From NCBI RefSeq assembly GCF_033025475.1, contig NZ_CP130322.1, forward strand, positions 620,001-684,000: a stretch of DNA of 64,000 nucleotides, given 5' to 3'. Source of the DNA: Sphingomonas sp. C3-2 (GTDB taxonomy: Bacteria; Pseudomonadota; Alphaproteobacteria; Sphingomonadales; Sphingomonadaceae). Under the pieces are notes generated by a model, which searched no databases, was not told where the DNA came from, and saw only the letters and a program-made list of their open reading frames with translations. The position numbers were made by a program, and so were the translations under genes. Shown here piece after piece: positions 37,425-45,820 of this stretch. The stretch's first letter is position 1. Each line of letters starts with the position of its first letter.

Positions 37425-38183
37425 ATGAGCGCCCGCCAGAAACGCCAGCTTCCTGCCCTGCTTTCGCAGCTGAAAAGCGATCTGAAGGTGGCGGGCCACG
37501 GAATACGCTCGATCGCGCAAGCGCTGGATGTCGGCGAAACCAGCGTCAAGCGCTGGCTCGCGGGCGACGGGCTGTCCGCTGACCGGCTGGAGGATCTCTG
37601 CCTGCTGGCCGGCACCAGCCTCAGCGAGCTTGCCGAACGCGCCTGCCGTCCCCCTGCCGATCTGTCCGAACAGCTTACGCTCGCACAGGAACAGGCGCTC
37701 ACCGAAGATGCCTTCCTGTCCTTCATCTTCTTCCACATATTGGGTGGCGGCGCGCCCGAGGATGCGATTGTCGATTTCGGCATCCCGCGCCGGGCGGTCG
37801 AGGAAAAGCTCGAACGGCTCGAACGGCTCGCCCTCATCGATCGGCTGCCGAGCGGACGCACCCGCGCGCTCATCCATCGCCAGGCGGCATGGCGGCGCGG
37901 CCCGATGCGCGCGCATTTCGACCGCCATCTGAAACGGCAGTTCGTCGAGATGGACTATATTTCGGCCGATGCGATGTACACGTCGAACACCTTCAAGCTG
38001 TCCCCGGTCGGCCTGTCGCGGCTCGACGAGCTGATGGAATATGTCCGGCTCGAACTCTTGGCGCTGGTCGAAGAGGATCGTCCCAATTCACGCCTTTCGG
38101 GCAAATGGTACACCAGCCTGTTCGCCGCGCGCGAAATGGATACCAGCCCGCTGCGCAACATCGCCCGGCCGCGAACGACATAA
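37425..38183 (+). CDS. XRE-type helix-turn-helix regulator
   Basis: This is a 252-residue protein with an N-terminal helix-turn-helix (SQLKSDLKVAGHGIRSIAQALDVGETSVKRWLAG, about 14-47 in register) and a larger C-terminal domain of unknown type that looks like a second winged-helix or effector-binding region (EEKLERLERLALIDRLPSGRTRALIHRQAAW). The start is the ATG at 37425 with GGAG upstream. The gene is divergent from the amidohydrolase (169 bp between them) and convergent with a TonB receptor. It may control the amidohydrolase; this is positional inference. Confidence 0.8.
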   Translation: MSARQKRQLPALLSQLKSDLKVAGHGIRSIAQALDVGETSVKRWLAGDGLSADRLEDLCLLAGTSLSELAERACRPPADLSEQLTLAQEQALTEDAFLSFIFFHILGGGAPEDAIVDFGIPRRAVEEKLERLERLALIDRLPSGRTRALIHRQAAWRRGPMRAHFDRHLKRQFVEMDYISADAMYTSNTFKLSPVGLSRLDELMEYVRLELLALVEEDRPNSRLSGKWYTSLFAAREMDTSPLRNIARPRTT

Positions 38184-38187
38184 AAAA

Positions 38188-38220
38188 GGCCGGAAGCGGA
38201 ACCGAACTCCGCTCCCGGCC
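38188..38220 (-). terminator. Terminator of the TonB receptor gene at 38.2 kb
   Basis: A long stem (GGCCGG.AGCGGA with TCCGCT.CCGGCC around ACCGAAC) is followed on the minus strand by six T. It lies between two convergent genes. Confidence 0.85.
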
Positions 38221-38243
38221 GATTTGACCACCCTTCCGAAGGG

Positions 38244-40598
38244 TTAGAAGGCGGCGGTCAATTCAATTCCATAGCTGCGGTCGCGGTCGTAAATGCCGGT
38301 CAGGCCGATCGCGGGCGCGCCAAAAGAATAATATTTCTTGTTGAACAGGTTCTGCCCGAATGCGGATACATCGACCTTGATGTTGCCGAGCGGGATGGAC
38401 GAAACCCCAACGCGCCCATCGACCAGCCAATAGGCCTTGGTGATCGCAATATCGGCAAGCACCGGATCGGCGGGCAGCGGGTTGACGAGCCGCGAGTCCG
38501 AGCGCCATTTCGCATCGATGCGTGCAAACGGGCTGGCACCGCCGTCCATCTCGGGCAGCGTCACCTGGCCGTAAAGCCGGGTGGTCCATTTCGACAGGTA
38601 AACCGGCTTGGAAATATCGGCGATATCCACGCCGCCGATCACATATTCCTTATATTTGAAGTCGGCATAGCCGACGCTGGCACCGACCGAGAGCCATTCC
38701 GTGGGCAGTGCATCCAGTTCCATTTCAAACCCGGGGATCTCCGCCTTGCCTGCATTCAGGAGCGACTGGACACCATCGATGAAGTTCGTAACCTGGATAT
38801 CCTTGTAATCACTGTAGAAGAACGCCGCATTGGCGCGCAGGCGATTGTTCAGCCACTGCGATTTCACGCCGACTTCATAGGACGTTACCGATTCCGGGCC
38901 GAATGGGATCGCGTTCATGATGCCACCCGCCGCATAGGCCGTCGAAACACGCCCATAGGCGGTCAGCGCGTCGTTCGGCTTCCAGGTCAGGATCGCGGCA
39001 TAGTTCAGCCGCTGATACGAACTCTTATAAGTGCCCGGCTTGAGGTTTCCGCCCTGTGCGCCCGACACCGAAATCAGGTTGGTCTGGCGATCGTCGGTGG
39101 TGAAGCGAAGGCCCGCAGCGAAGTCGAGCGTATCGCTGAGATGCAGCGTGCCTTGCCCATAAAAAGCGAGCGAATCGTTGATCGCCACGGTGCGTGTCGT
39201 GCCGCTTCCAAACGCCATGTCCAACCCGGCATTGGGGATCACGACACCATCGGTGACCGGCTGAAAAACACCAAGAACGTCCACCGCCGGCGCTTTCTCA
39301 TGGAAATAAAATGCGCCCGCCACCAGGTCGAACGCTTCCTGCGTCACCACGAACTGCAGTTCCTGCGTGAACTGCTTCTGCGAGGCCGAACGCCCGGTCA
39401 GCAGCGAATAGAAGGTATCATCCTCGCCAACCGGAAGCCCGGCAATCGCGCCGACCTGTCCGCCCAGCAGCGCTCCCCACTGCGCCGCCGAAAAACGCAA
39501 CCCACCGGTTGCCGCCAGATCGTGCATCACCGGGCGCTGCTTGAACTTGCGGAACGCGGTGATGCTCTTCACGCTCACCGCATCGCTCTGATCCCAGGTG
39601 ACTGTGAGGTTATGGCCCTGCACCGTCAGATGATCGACGCTGGTACCGTTGGCGACTGCATCAAGGCGATCATGCGACAGGTTGGTGGTGCCGCCGGTGA
39701 TGGGCTGAAACCCCAGAACAGCATCGTGCAGCGCTTTCGTGGTCCCCATCGTGCCGAACAGCTGCACCGCGCGGCCACTGGTGCGGGAATCGGTATAATC
39801 GTAATTATAATCGATGGTCACATTATCCGCCGCCTTCAGCCGTGCGGCAACCTGCAGCGCGTCGGTGTTCTTGGCGCCCAGCGTATCGGCAAAGCGCAGC
39901 GTTCCGAATTCCGGCGCGCGCAGGCTGAGATCGATGGTCTTGCCGCCGATCAGGTTCTTCACATCGCCGTCGATCTCGTCGTGCAGATAGGCGATCTTGA
40001 GGCTCAGCGCGCCCAGTTCGGGCAGGTTCAGCACCGTGCGGGCGCGGAACGCATTGTCGTTGCCGTAAGATACAAGCTGCTTCACGCCGAATTCGCCGGT
40101 CGGCGGCGCAGTGACGATGCTGATCGCGCCTGCGGTCGCGTTGCGGCCGAACAGCGTGCCCTGCGGACCGCGCAGCACTTCGACGCGCTCGATATCCGCG
40201 AGGTCGAAAATCGCACCCACCGAACGGCCGACATAGACGCCGTTCAGATACATGCCCGCCTTCGGGTCGACCGAGTTGGTGGATGATCCCGAGGTGATGC
40301 CGCGAATGCTGATCAGCGGAATCGTCTGCTGGCCCTGCGCGGTCACCTGCAAATTGGGGGCGATACTTGCTAGGTTGCGGACGTTGGTGACGCGCAGCGT
40401 GTCGAGCGTGTCCGCCGAAAGCGCGGTCACCGCGACGGGAACCGACTGCAGCCCTTCTTCACGCCGCTGCGCGGTCACAACGATATCCTCGAAACCGACC
40501 GAAGACGCATTGTCCTGCCCTTCGACCTCCTGCGCCAGAACCGGCATGGTCCAGGCAAGCGCCGTCGTGGCAAGAACGAACTTGCATACATTCTTCAC
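38244..40598 (-). CDS. TonB-dependent outer-membrane receptor
   Basis: This is a 784-residue TonB-dependent receptor. It has a signal peptide (KNVCKFVLATTALAWTMPVLA, cleaved before QEVEG), a plug domain with VGFEDIVVTAQRREEGLQSVP and the GPQGTLFGRNATAGAI signature, and a 22-strand-type barrel ending YGIELTAAF. It starts at a GTG (40598) with AGGGGA eight bases upstream; an earlier GTG (40613) is possible. The sequence belongs to the large sphingomonad sub-group with a TAQRREE box that takes up catabolic substrates. It probably serves the SDR / aldehyde dehydrogenase / CoA-transferase genes upstream. Confidence 0.93.
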   Translation of the reverse strand: MKNVCKFVLATTALAWTMPVLAQEVEGQDNASSVGFEDIVVTAQRREEGLQSVPVAVTALSADTLDTLRVTNVRNLASIAPNLQVTAQGQQTIPLISIRGITSGSSTNSVDPKAGMYLNGVYVGRSVGAIFDLADIERVEVLRGPQGTLFGRNATAGAISIVTAPPTGEFGVKQLVSYGNDNAFRARTVLNLPELGALSLKIAYLHDEIDGDVKNLIGGKTIDLSLRAPEFGTLRFADTLGAKNTDALQVAARLKAADNVTIDYNYDYTDSRTSGRAVQLFGTMGTTKALHDAVLGFQPITGGTTNLSHDRLDAVANGTSVDHLTVQGHNLTVTWDQSDAVSVKSITAFRKFKQRPVMHDLAATGGLRFSAAQWGALLGGQVGAIAGLPVGEDDTFYSLLTGRSASQKQFTQELQFVVTQEAFDLVAGAFYFHEKAPAVDVLGVFQPVTDGVVIPNAGLDMAFGSGTTRTVAINDSLAFYGQGTLHLSDTLDFAAGLRFTTDDRQTNLISVSGAQGGNLKPGTYKSSYQRLNYAAILTWKPNDALTAYGRVSTAYAAGGIMNAIPFGPESVTSYEVGVKSQWLNNRLRANAAFFYSDYKDIQVTNFIDGVQSLLNAGKAEIPGFEMELDALPTEWLSVGASVGYADFKYKEYVIGGVDIADISKPVYLSKWTTRLYGQVTLPEMDGGASPFARIDAKWRSDSRLVNPLPADPVLADIAITKAYWLVDGRVGVSSIPLGNIKVDVSAFGQNLFNKKYYSFGAPAIGLTGIYDRDRSYGIELTAAF

Positions 40599-40655
40599 TG
40601 AAAATCCCCTCACAACTTTTTGTTTTAAATTATGTTTTTAATTGGCGTTGACGCT

Positions 40656-40683
40656 CCGAGTGCCTCGTCACCGAGGCACTCGG
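40656..40683. terminator. Strong hairpin upstream of the TonB receptor
   Basis: Perfect 12-bp arms CCGAGTGCCTCG and CGAGGCACTCGG enclose a four-base loop. It sits between the SDR and the TonB receptor genes, 58 bp before the receptor start, with an AT-rich stretch on the receptor side. There is no T-tract, so it may be a leader hairpin, processing site or weak terminator of the SDR transcript. Confidence 0.45.
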
Positions 40684-40871
40684 GTAAAATCTATCCGCCA
40701 CGCCAGAGCAGACAATCGAATTCATGGAGGAAAGGCCGCGATGCGGACCATGAAGGCCCATGTGACGGCCCATCAAGGAATTGAAACGCGCCTGACTACC
40801 GCAGGAACGAACAATTAATTCAATGCAGTAGATGCGTTTCCGTCATCCTCCCCAGCCTTTCCCCTCATGGC

Positions 40872-41633
40872 TTATTTGCAGGTAAACCCGCCATCCACCG
40901 GCAAGGCGACACCGGTGATGTACGATGCCTCGTCGGACACGAGGAACAGCGCGGCATTCGCCACCTCGATCGCCTCGCCGGGGCGCGCCAGCGGGATCGA
41001 TTCCAGATAACGGCGCTGGAATGCGGCGGCCTCTTCGGCATTGCCGCGCGACGAGAAGAAATGCGGCATCATCGGCGTGGCGGTGATGCCGGGGCACACC
41101 GCGTTGACGCGAATATTGTCCGCCGCCACGCGCTGCGCCATACCCTTGGTATAGCCGACGATCGCGAATTTCTGGGCCGAATAGAGCGGGCTCCCCATCG
41201 AACCGACAAGCCCTGCGGTCGATGCCGTGAACAGGATCGAACCGCCGCCGCGCTTGCGGATATATTCGGTCGCCTCGGCCGCGATCAGGATGCTCGACGT
41301 CATGTTGAGCTCGATCGTCTTGTCATAGGCATCAAGGTTGATCTGCTCGACCGCGCCGGGCGCGGGCATGCCTGCGTGGCTCCACAGGATATCGATCCCG
41401 CCCAGCATTTCGGCTGCCTTGTGGACAAGGTCTATGCACTGCTGGCGGTCGGTCAGGTCGGCGGTGATCGTCTGCACGGCGGGGCCGACAGAGGCCGCGA
41501 GATCGGCCAGCGCCGCCTCATCGATATCGACGGCGACGACGCGCGCGCCCTCGCGCACGAAGACCTCTACTCCCGCACGCCCCATGCCCGAGGCGGCGGC
41601 GGTCACCACCACCAGCTTGTCCTTCAATCGCAT
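40872..41633 (-). CDS. SDR-family oxidoreductase
   Basis: This 253-residue classical SDR has the cofactor motif VVTAAASGMGRAG (about 9-21, the Gly-rich loop with Ala in its second place), VDIDE after the second strand, catalytic Ser in FTASTAG, YSAQK, and PVDGGFTC at the end. It lies 52 bp after the aldehyde dehydrogenase on the same strand. The run of CoA-transferase, aldehyde dehydrogenase and SDR suggests conversion alcohol to ketone or aldehyde to acid to CoA thioester. Confidence 0.9.
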   Translation of the reverse strand: MRLKDKLVVVTAAASGMGRAGVEVFVREGARVVAVDIDEAALADLAASVGPAVQTITADLTDRQQCIDLVHKAAEMLGGIDILWSHAGMPAPGAVEQINLDAYDKTIELNMTSSILIAAEATEYIRKRGGGSILFTASTAGLVGSMGSPLYSAQKFAIVGYTKGMAQRVAADNIRVNAVCPGITATPMMPHFFSSRGNAEEAAAFQRRYLESIPLARPGEAIEVANAALFLVSDEASYITGVALPVDGGFTCK

Positions 41634-41685
41634 CGCATCGTCCCCTTCATCTGTTCAATATCTTGCAGGGAGGTCGAACGGCCGT

Positions 41686-43137
41686 TCAGCGGCCCAGCCC
41701 GATCACCCCGTGGTTGAGATAGGTCGTCTTCATTTCGGTGAAGAATTCGGCGGCGCCCGTGCCCTGCTCGCGCCCGCCATAGCCAGACGGGCGGCGCCCG
41801 CCGAAGGGCGCGTGATAATCGACCCCGGCGGTCGGCGCGTTGATCATCACCATGCCTGCGGGCGATGCGCGGCGGAACCGCTCGGCAGACCCCAAATTCT
41901 GCGTGCAGATGCCCGAAGACAGCGCCAGTTCGCAGTCAGATGCCACCGCAATCGCCTCGTCCAGATCGGCCACGCGGATCACCGAGGCGACCGGCCCGAA
42001 CACTTCCTCGCGGTTGATGTGCATCGCATTGTGCGTGCCGGCGAACAGCACGGGCGCCATGTAATTGCCTTCATGCGCCCAGTCGGTCGCATCCTGACCG
42101 GTCAGCGCCTCGGCCCCTTCCGCCTTGGCGGACTGTACGAAACCCTGATTGCGCGTCAGCTGCGCTGCGGTTGCCACCGGCCCCATCTGCGACTGCGGAT
42201 CAAGCGAATGGCCAACGCGCAGCGCGCGCACCTTCGCGGCAAGCCCCTCGACAAAGGCGTCATGGATGCCCTCGGCCACGATCAACCGGCTCGAGGCGGT
42301 GCAACGCTGGCCGGTCTGGGCAAAGGCCCCTTGCAACGCAACGTCGATCGCCAGATCGAGATCGGCGTCATCGAGCACGACAAGCGGGTTCTTGCCGCCC
42401 AGCTCAAGCTGCACCTTGGTCATGTACGGCGCCGCCTGCTGCAACAGGATCTGCCCGACAGTGGTCGAGCCGGTAAAGCTCAGCGCGTCGACATCCTTCA
42501 CCAGCGGTTCGGCCATCACGCGGCCATCGCCGACGATCAGGTTGAACACGCCCTCGGGCACGCCCGCCTCGGCCAGAATTTCGGCCAGCAGCACACCGCA
42601 TCCCGGAACGGCTTCGGAAACCTTCAGCACAACCGTATTGCCATAAGCCAGCGCCGCCGCCGTCTTCCACGCCGGGATTGCGATCGGGAAATTCCACGGC
42701 GTGATCAGCGAGACAACGCCCACCGGCTCATAGCTCACCGTCACGTCCATGCCGTCGCGCACGCTCGGCAGCCATTGTCCCGGATGGCGCAACACCTCGC
42801 CCGCATAATAATGGAAGGACTGTGCCGCGCGCACGGCCTCGCCAATGCCCTCGGAAAGCAGCTTGCCTTCCTCGCGCGCCAGCAGCGTGCCGATCTCGGT
42901 GGACCGCGCCAGCAGCGCATCGCCTGCGCGGCGAATGATATCGGATCGCTTCTGGATGTTGCCGCCCGCCCAGTCACCAAAGGCCTTGCGTGCGGCGGCT
43001 ACGGCCTCTTCCGCGTCGGCGCGGCTGGCGTTCACATATTCGCCCACCACATCGTTGCGGTCGGCCGGGCTGCGGGTCTCGAACCTGTCCGCGCCGTCGC
43101 GCCACTGCCCCGCGATGAAATTCGTTCCGCGCTTCAC
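41686..43137 (-). CDS. NAD(P)-dependent aldehyde dehydrogenase
   Basis: This is a 483-residue aldehyde dehydrogenase. Motifs are LITPWNFPIAIPAWK, the general base in LELGGKNPLVVLDDAD, the nucleophile in GQRCTASSRLIV, and EEVFGPVASV. The pattern Pro-Trp-Asn-Phe-Pro-Ile-Ala-Ile-Pro-Ala-Trp-Lys is found in alpha-ketoglutaric semialdehyde and related dehydrogenases (AraE/GabD-like), but the true substrate is unknown. The gene overlaps the CoA-transferase stop by four bases (ATGA) and precedes an SDR, so it is part of a tight operon. Confidence 0.9.
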   Translation of the reverse strand: MKRGTNFIAGQWRDGADRFETRSPADRNDVVGEYVNASRADAEEAVAAARKAFGDWAGGNIQKRSDIIRRAGDALLARSTEIGTLLAREEGKLLSEGIGEAVRAAQSFHYYAGEVLRHPGQWLPSVRDGMDVTVSYEPVGVVSLITPWNFPIAIPAWKTAAALAYGNTVVLKVSEAVPGCGVLLAEILAEAGVPEGVFNLIVGDGRVMAEPLVKDVDALSFTGSTTVGQILLQQAAPYMTKVQLELGGKNPLVVLDDADLDLAIDVALQGAFAQTGQRCTASSRLIVAEGIHDAFVEGLAAKVRALRVGHSLDPQSQMGPVATAAQLTRNQGFVQSAKAEGAEALTGQDATDWAHEGNYMAPVLFAGTHNAMHINREEVFGPVASVIRVADLDEAIAVASDCELALSSGICTQNLGSAERFRRASPAGMVMINAPTAGVDYHAPFGGRRPSGYGGREQGTGAAEFFTEMKTTYLNHGVIGLGR

Positions 43138-44390
43138 GATGCCTTCTCCACCTGCGATCCTCCAATCACGCCCGCTTGCCGCAGGCTTTCCATATCCCCG
43201 GCGCCAAGCCCCAGCCGCTCGGCAAGCACCGTCTCGGTATCCGCGCCCAGCCGCGGCGGCGCGGTGCGGTAGCTTGCCGGCGAAGCCGACAAGCGCGGCG
43301 GAAAACCTGGCACCTGCACGCGCACGCCGGTATCGCGCGTCATCGTCTGCACCACGCCGCGCGCGGCGATCTGCGGGTCGGCGAATATCTGCGGAATGGT
43401 GTTCACCGGGCCACCCGGCAGCCCCTCCGCCTCCATCGCGGCGATGAGCTCGGCCGAGGTCCAGTGAACAATCGTCTCTTCAAGCGCGGCCATCAGCGCG
43501 GGGCGGTTCGCCGCGCGCGCCGCATTGCTGCCAAAGCGGGCATCCTCCGCCAGATCGTCGCGGCCGATCAGCTTGCAGAAGCGGAAAAACTGCCGGTCAT
43601 TGCCCAGCGCCACCAGCACATTGCCATCGGCGGTCCGGAAATCGCGGTACGGGATCACATTGGGATGGTCGTTGCCCAGCCGCCCGGGCGTGACGCCGCC
43701 GTTCAGCCAGTTCGACGCCTGATTGGCGAGCATCGCCACCTGGCTGTCAAGCAGCGCGCAATCGATATGCTGCCCCTGCCCCGTCGCGTCGCGGTGCCGC
43801 AGCGCCGCGAGGATCGCGATCGTCGCGTTCAAGCCGGTGAACAGATCCGCCACCGGAACGCCCACTTTCATCGGCCCCGCACCCGGCTCGCCGTCCGGCC
43901 GTCCGGTCACGCTCATCAACCCGCTCATCCCCTGAACAAGGAAGTCGTAACCGCCGCGGTCCGCATAGGGCCCGTCCTGCCCAAATCCGGTGACCGAACA
44001 ATAGATGAGGTCGGGCTTCAGCCGCGCAAGGCTGGCATAATCCAGCCCATATTTGGCCAGCCCACCAACGCGGAAATTCTCGACGACGATGTCGCTTTCC
44101 AGCGCCAGCTTGCGGATGATCTCGGCGCCTTCGGGCTTGGCGATATCGATTTCCAGCGAGCGCTTGTTGCGGTTGATCGCCAGATAATAGGCCGCATCGC
44201 CCGAGCCATCGTCCAGAAAGGGCGGGCCCCAATGGCGCGTATCGTCGCCCTTGCCCGGCTGCTCGATCTTGAGCACTTCCGCCCCCAGATCGCCCAGCAC
44301 CTGCGTCGCCCATGGGCCCGCGAGCACGCGCGACAGGTCGAGCACGCGAATACCGGCCAGCGGTCCGCAAGCACCAACCGATTCGTTCAT
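43134..44390 (-). CDS. CaiB/BaiF-type (family III) CoA transferase
   Basis: This is a 418-residue CoA transferase: GIRVLDLSRVLAGPWATQVLGDLGAEVLKIE in the N-terminal domain (in register), FRVGGLAKYGLDY, SVTGFGQDGPYADRGGYDFLVQGMSGLMSVTG and the nucleophilic aspartate in LLDSQVAMLANQ. The family moves CoA between carboxylic acids; formyl-CoA, carnitine and (R)-benzylsuccinate types are all possible. It is the first gene of a minus-strand operon, divergent from the IclR regulator, with a likely operator in between. Confidence 0.92.
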   Translation of the reverse strand: MNESVGACGPLAGIRVLDLSRVLAGPWATQVLGDLGAEVLKIEQPGKGDDTRHWGPPFLDDGSGDAAYYLAINRNKRSLEIDIAKPEGAEIIRKLALESDIVVENFRVGGLAKYGLDYASLARLKPDLIYCSVTGFGQDGPYADRGGYDFLVQGMSGLMSVTGRPDGEPGAGPMKVGVPVADLFTGLNATIAILAALRHRDATGQGQHIDCALLDSQVAMLANQASNWLNGGVTPGRLGNDHPNVIPYRDFRTADGNVLVALGNDRQFFRFCKLIGRDDLAEDARFGSNAARAANRPALMAALEETIVHWTSAELIAAMEAEGLPGGPVNTIPQIFADPQIAARGVVQTMTRDTGVRVQVPGFPPRLSASPASYRTAPPRLGADTETVLAERLGLGAGDMESLRQAGVIGGSQVEKAS

Positions 44391-44517
44391 CCGATCACCA
44401 TTGTCTGAGAGCCTTTGAAACGGGGCGCCGATTCATGGGGATTGAGTGGAGCCCGGTAGGAAGGCCCCAATTTCTCCCGATTTTCGACGAGGCGGCAATC
44501 CATCACCTAAAAGACCG

Positions 44518-44532
44518 TTTCATCTGTTGAAA
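44518..44532. promoter_or_regulatory. Inverted repeat TTTCA-N5-TGAAA, possible IclR operator
   Basis: The sequence TTTCATCTGTTGAAA is an inverted repeat in the 210-bp divergent region between the CoA-transferase and IclR genes. A related half (TTTCATTTGTT) follows twelve bases later as a direct repeat of the left arm. IclR regulators bind short palindromes of this kind upstream of their own gene and target. Confidence 0.5.
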
Positions 44533-44600
44533 TCTTATTTCATTTGTTATGGAGCAATTGACGGGCTTGTCCATCGCTAATTTCGAAACGGGGTTCCCAA

Positions 44601-45371
44601 ATGCCATCCTATCAGCCGGTTGAAGCGTTTCTGCGGGGGCTTTCGGTGCTTCGGCACATAAGCATGAACGGTCCGTGCTCCGTTGGAGACGTTCACCGCG
44701 CGCTGGGGCTGAACAAGGCGACGATCGTGCGGATGCTCGAAACACTGGTCGCAGCCGGCTATGTCGTGCGCGACGAGCGCAGCGTCAGCTATGCAGTCAC
44801 CGGCAAGGTGCTCGAGCTCAGTTCCGGCTACAGCGCGACGCGGGCGATGGAACGCGTCGCCGCCCCGATCTTGGCGACGCTGCAAAAACAGATCGGCTGG
44901 CCGTCCGATGTTGCCGTGCTCGACGGCTGCGACATGATCGTCGCGGTCACCAGCCGCGGCCAGGGCCAGTTGTTCTTCAACCGCAAGCCCGGTTACCGCG
45001 CGCCTTTGATGGGCACATCGCTTGGCCGCGCCTATCTCGCCTTCGCCCGCCCCGCCGAACGGACCCGGCTGCTCCAACAGGTGTCCGATCTCTCCGAAAG
45101 CTGGAACCAGCCCGCGCGCGACGGGCGCGGTGAAGAGGTTCTGGCACAGGTTCGCGCCCAGCATTTCGCAACGATCGACCCTGCCTATGCCGGCCGCGAA
45201 TATGACAATACCGTCGCAACACTCGGCGTTCCGATAGTGAAGGACGGCCACTCGATCGGCGCGCTCAACGTGATGTATCTGCGCGATGCGATGGAGCAGG
45301 ACGAGGCCGTCACCCGGCTATTGCCTCCATTACGCGATGCCGCAGATCGGATCGCAGACGCGCTGCGCTAA
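44601..45371 (+). CDS. IclR-family transcriptional regulator
   Basis: This is a 256-residue regulator. The N-terminal winged helix covers VEAFLRGLSVLRHISMNGPCSVGDVHRALGLNKATIVRMLETLVAAGYV (about 7-55, family register), and the C-terminal effector domain starts near residue 80 (AAPILATLQKQIGWP). Such proteins control aromatic and organic-acid catabolism. It lies between a minus-strand CoA-transferase operon and a plus-strand TonB / transporter / dioxygenase operon, so it could control either or both. Start at the ATG 44601. Confidence 0.93.
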   Translation: MPSYQPVEAFLRGLSVLRHISMNGPCSVGDVHRALGLNKATIVRMLETLVAAGYVVRDERSVSYAVTGKVLELSSGYSATRAMERVAAPILATLQKQIGWPSDVAVLDGCDMIVAVTSRGQGQLFFNRKPGYRAPLMGTSLGRAYLAFARPAERTRLLQQVSDLSESWNQPARDGRGEEVLAQVRAQHFATIDPAYAGREYDNTVATLGVPIVKDGHSIGALNVMYLRDAMEQDEAVTRLLPPLRDAADRIADALR

Positions 45372-45820
45372 CCCCAAAAAGCGCGTATCCCCCTACCCCT
45401 TCTTTGCCCCGGTTTAGCAAAACTTGGATTGACCGACTCATTCTCTACCATTTAAGTTGATTATATCGAGAGACGGTCTGGCCGGCCGTCCTGCAAAGGG
45501 CTTTCAGCCCCCAATCCGGCCCGCGGCTTTTGAAGGGATGCAGCTTGCTCCGCGTCATCAACGGCTAAAGCGCGATGCAGGGTCAGCGTGACACCCGGCT
45601 TCGTGATCCCCCCAGAAACAAGGGGCAAGGACGAATGCAGAACAGCGTTTGCACAACAGACTGACGAACCGGCCCGTCTTGCGGGGCTGAACGACGCACC
45701 TTCGCACTGAAGGGCGCGCGTCCCCGCACGCCTGCCGACATTCAAACGACATTTTCGACGGCGCGAAACGCGTCGGCGTCCGGGCCACGCATGCCCGACG
45801 ATGGGGGATTTTGACCGACA
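45372..45820 (+). other. Long intergenic region before the second TonB receptor
   Basis: These 449 bases carry no convincing gene in either direction. Base composition is high in GC, with several short complementary tracts (GGCCGGCC near 45480; GGGCTTTCAGCCC near 45508). A TTGACC lies near 45430 and again just before the receptor ATG. It may be a long leader or promoter region for the downstream operon. No known riboswitch pattern is recognisable. Confidence 0.4.

Noticed and set aside
37269-37928. A 219-codon minus-strand frame opposite the XRE regulator
   Set aside because: It overlaps a gene with a clear helix-turn-helix and ribosome site and has no domain of its own.
41338-43272. A 644-codon plus-strand frame
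   Set aside because: It is antisense to the SDR and aldehyde dehydrogenase genes and lacks any family motif.
45490-45620. Possible cobalamin-type riboswitch before the TonB receptor
   Set aside because: I looked for the conserved B12-box bases and their spacing and did not find them.
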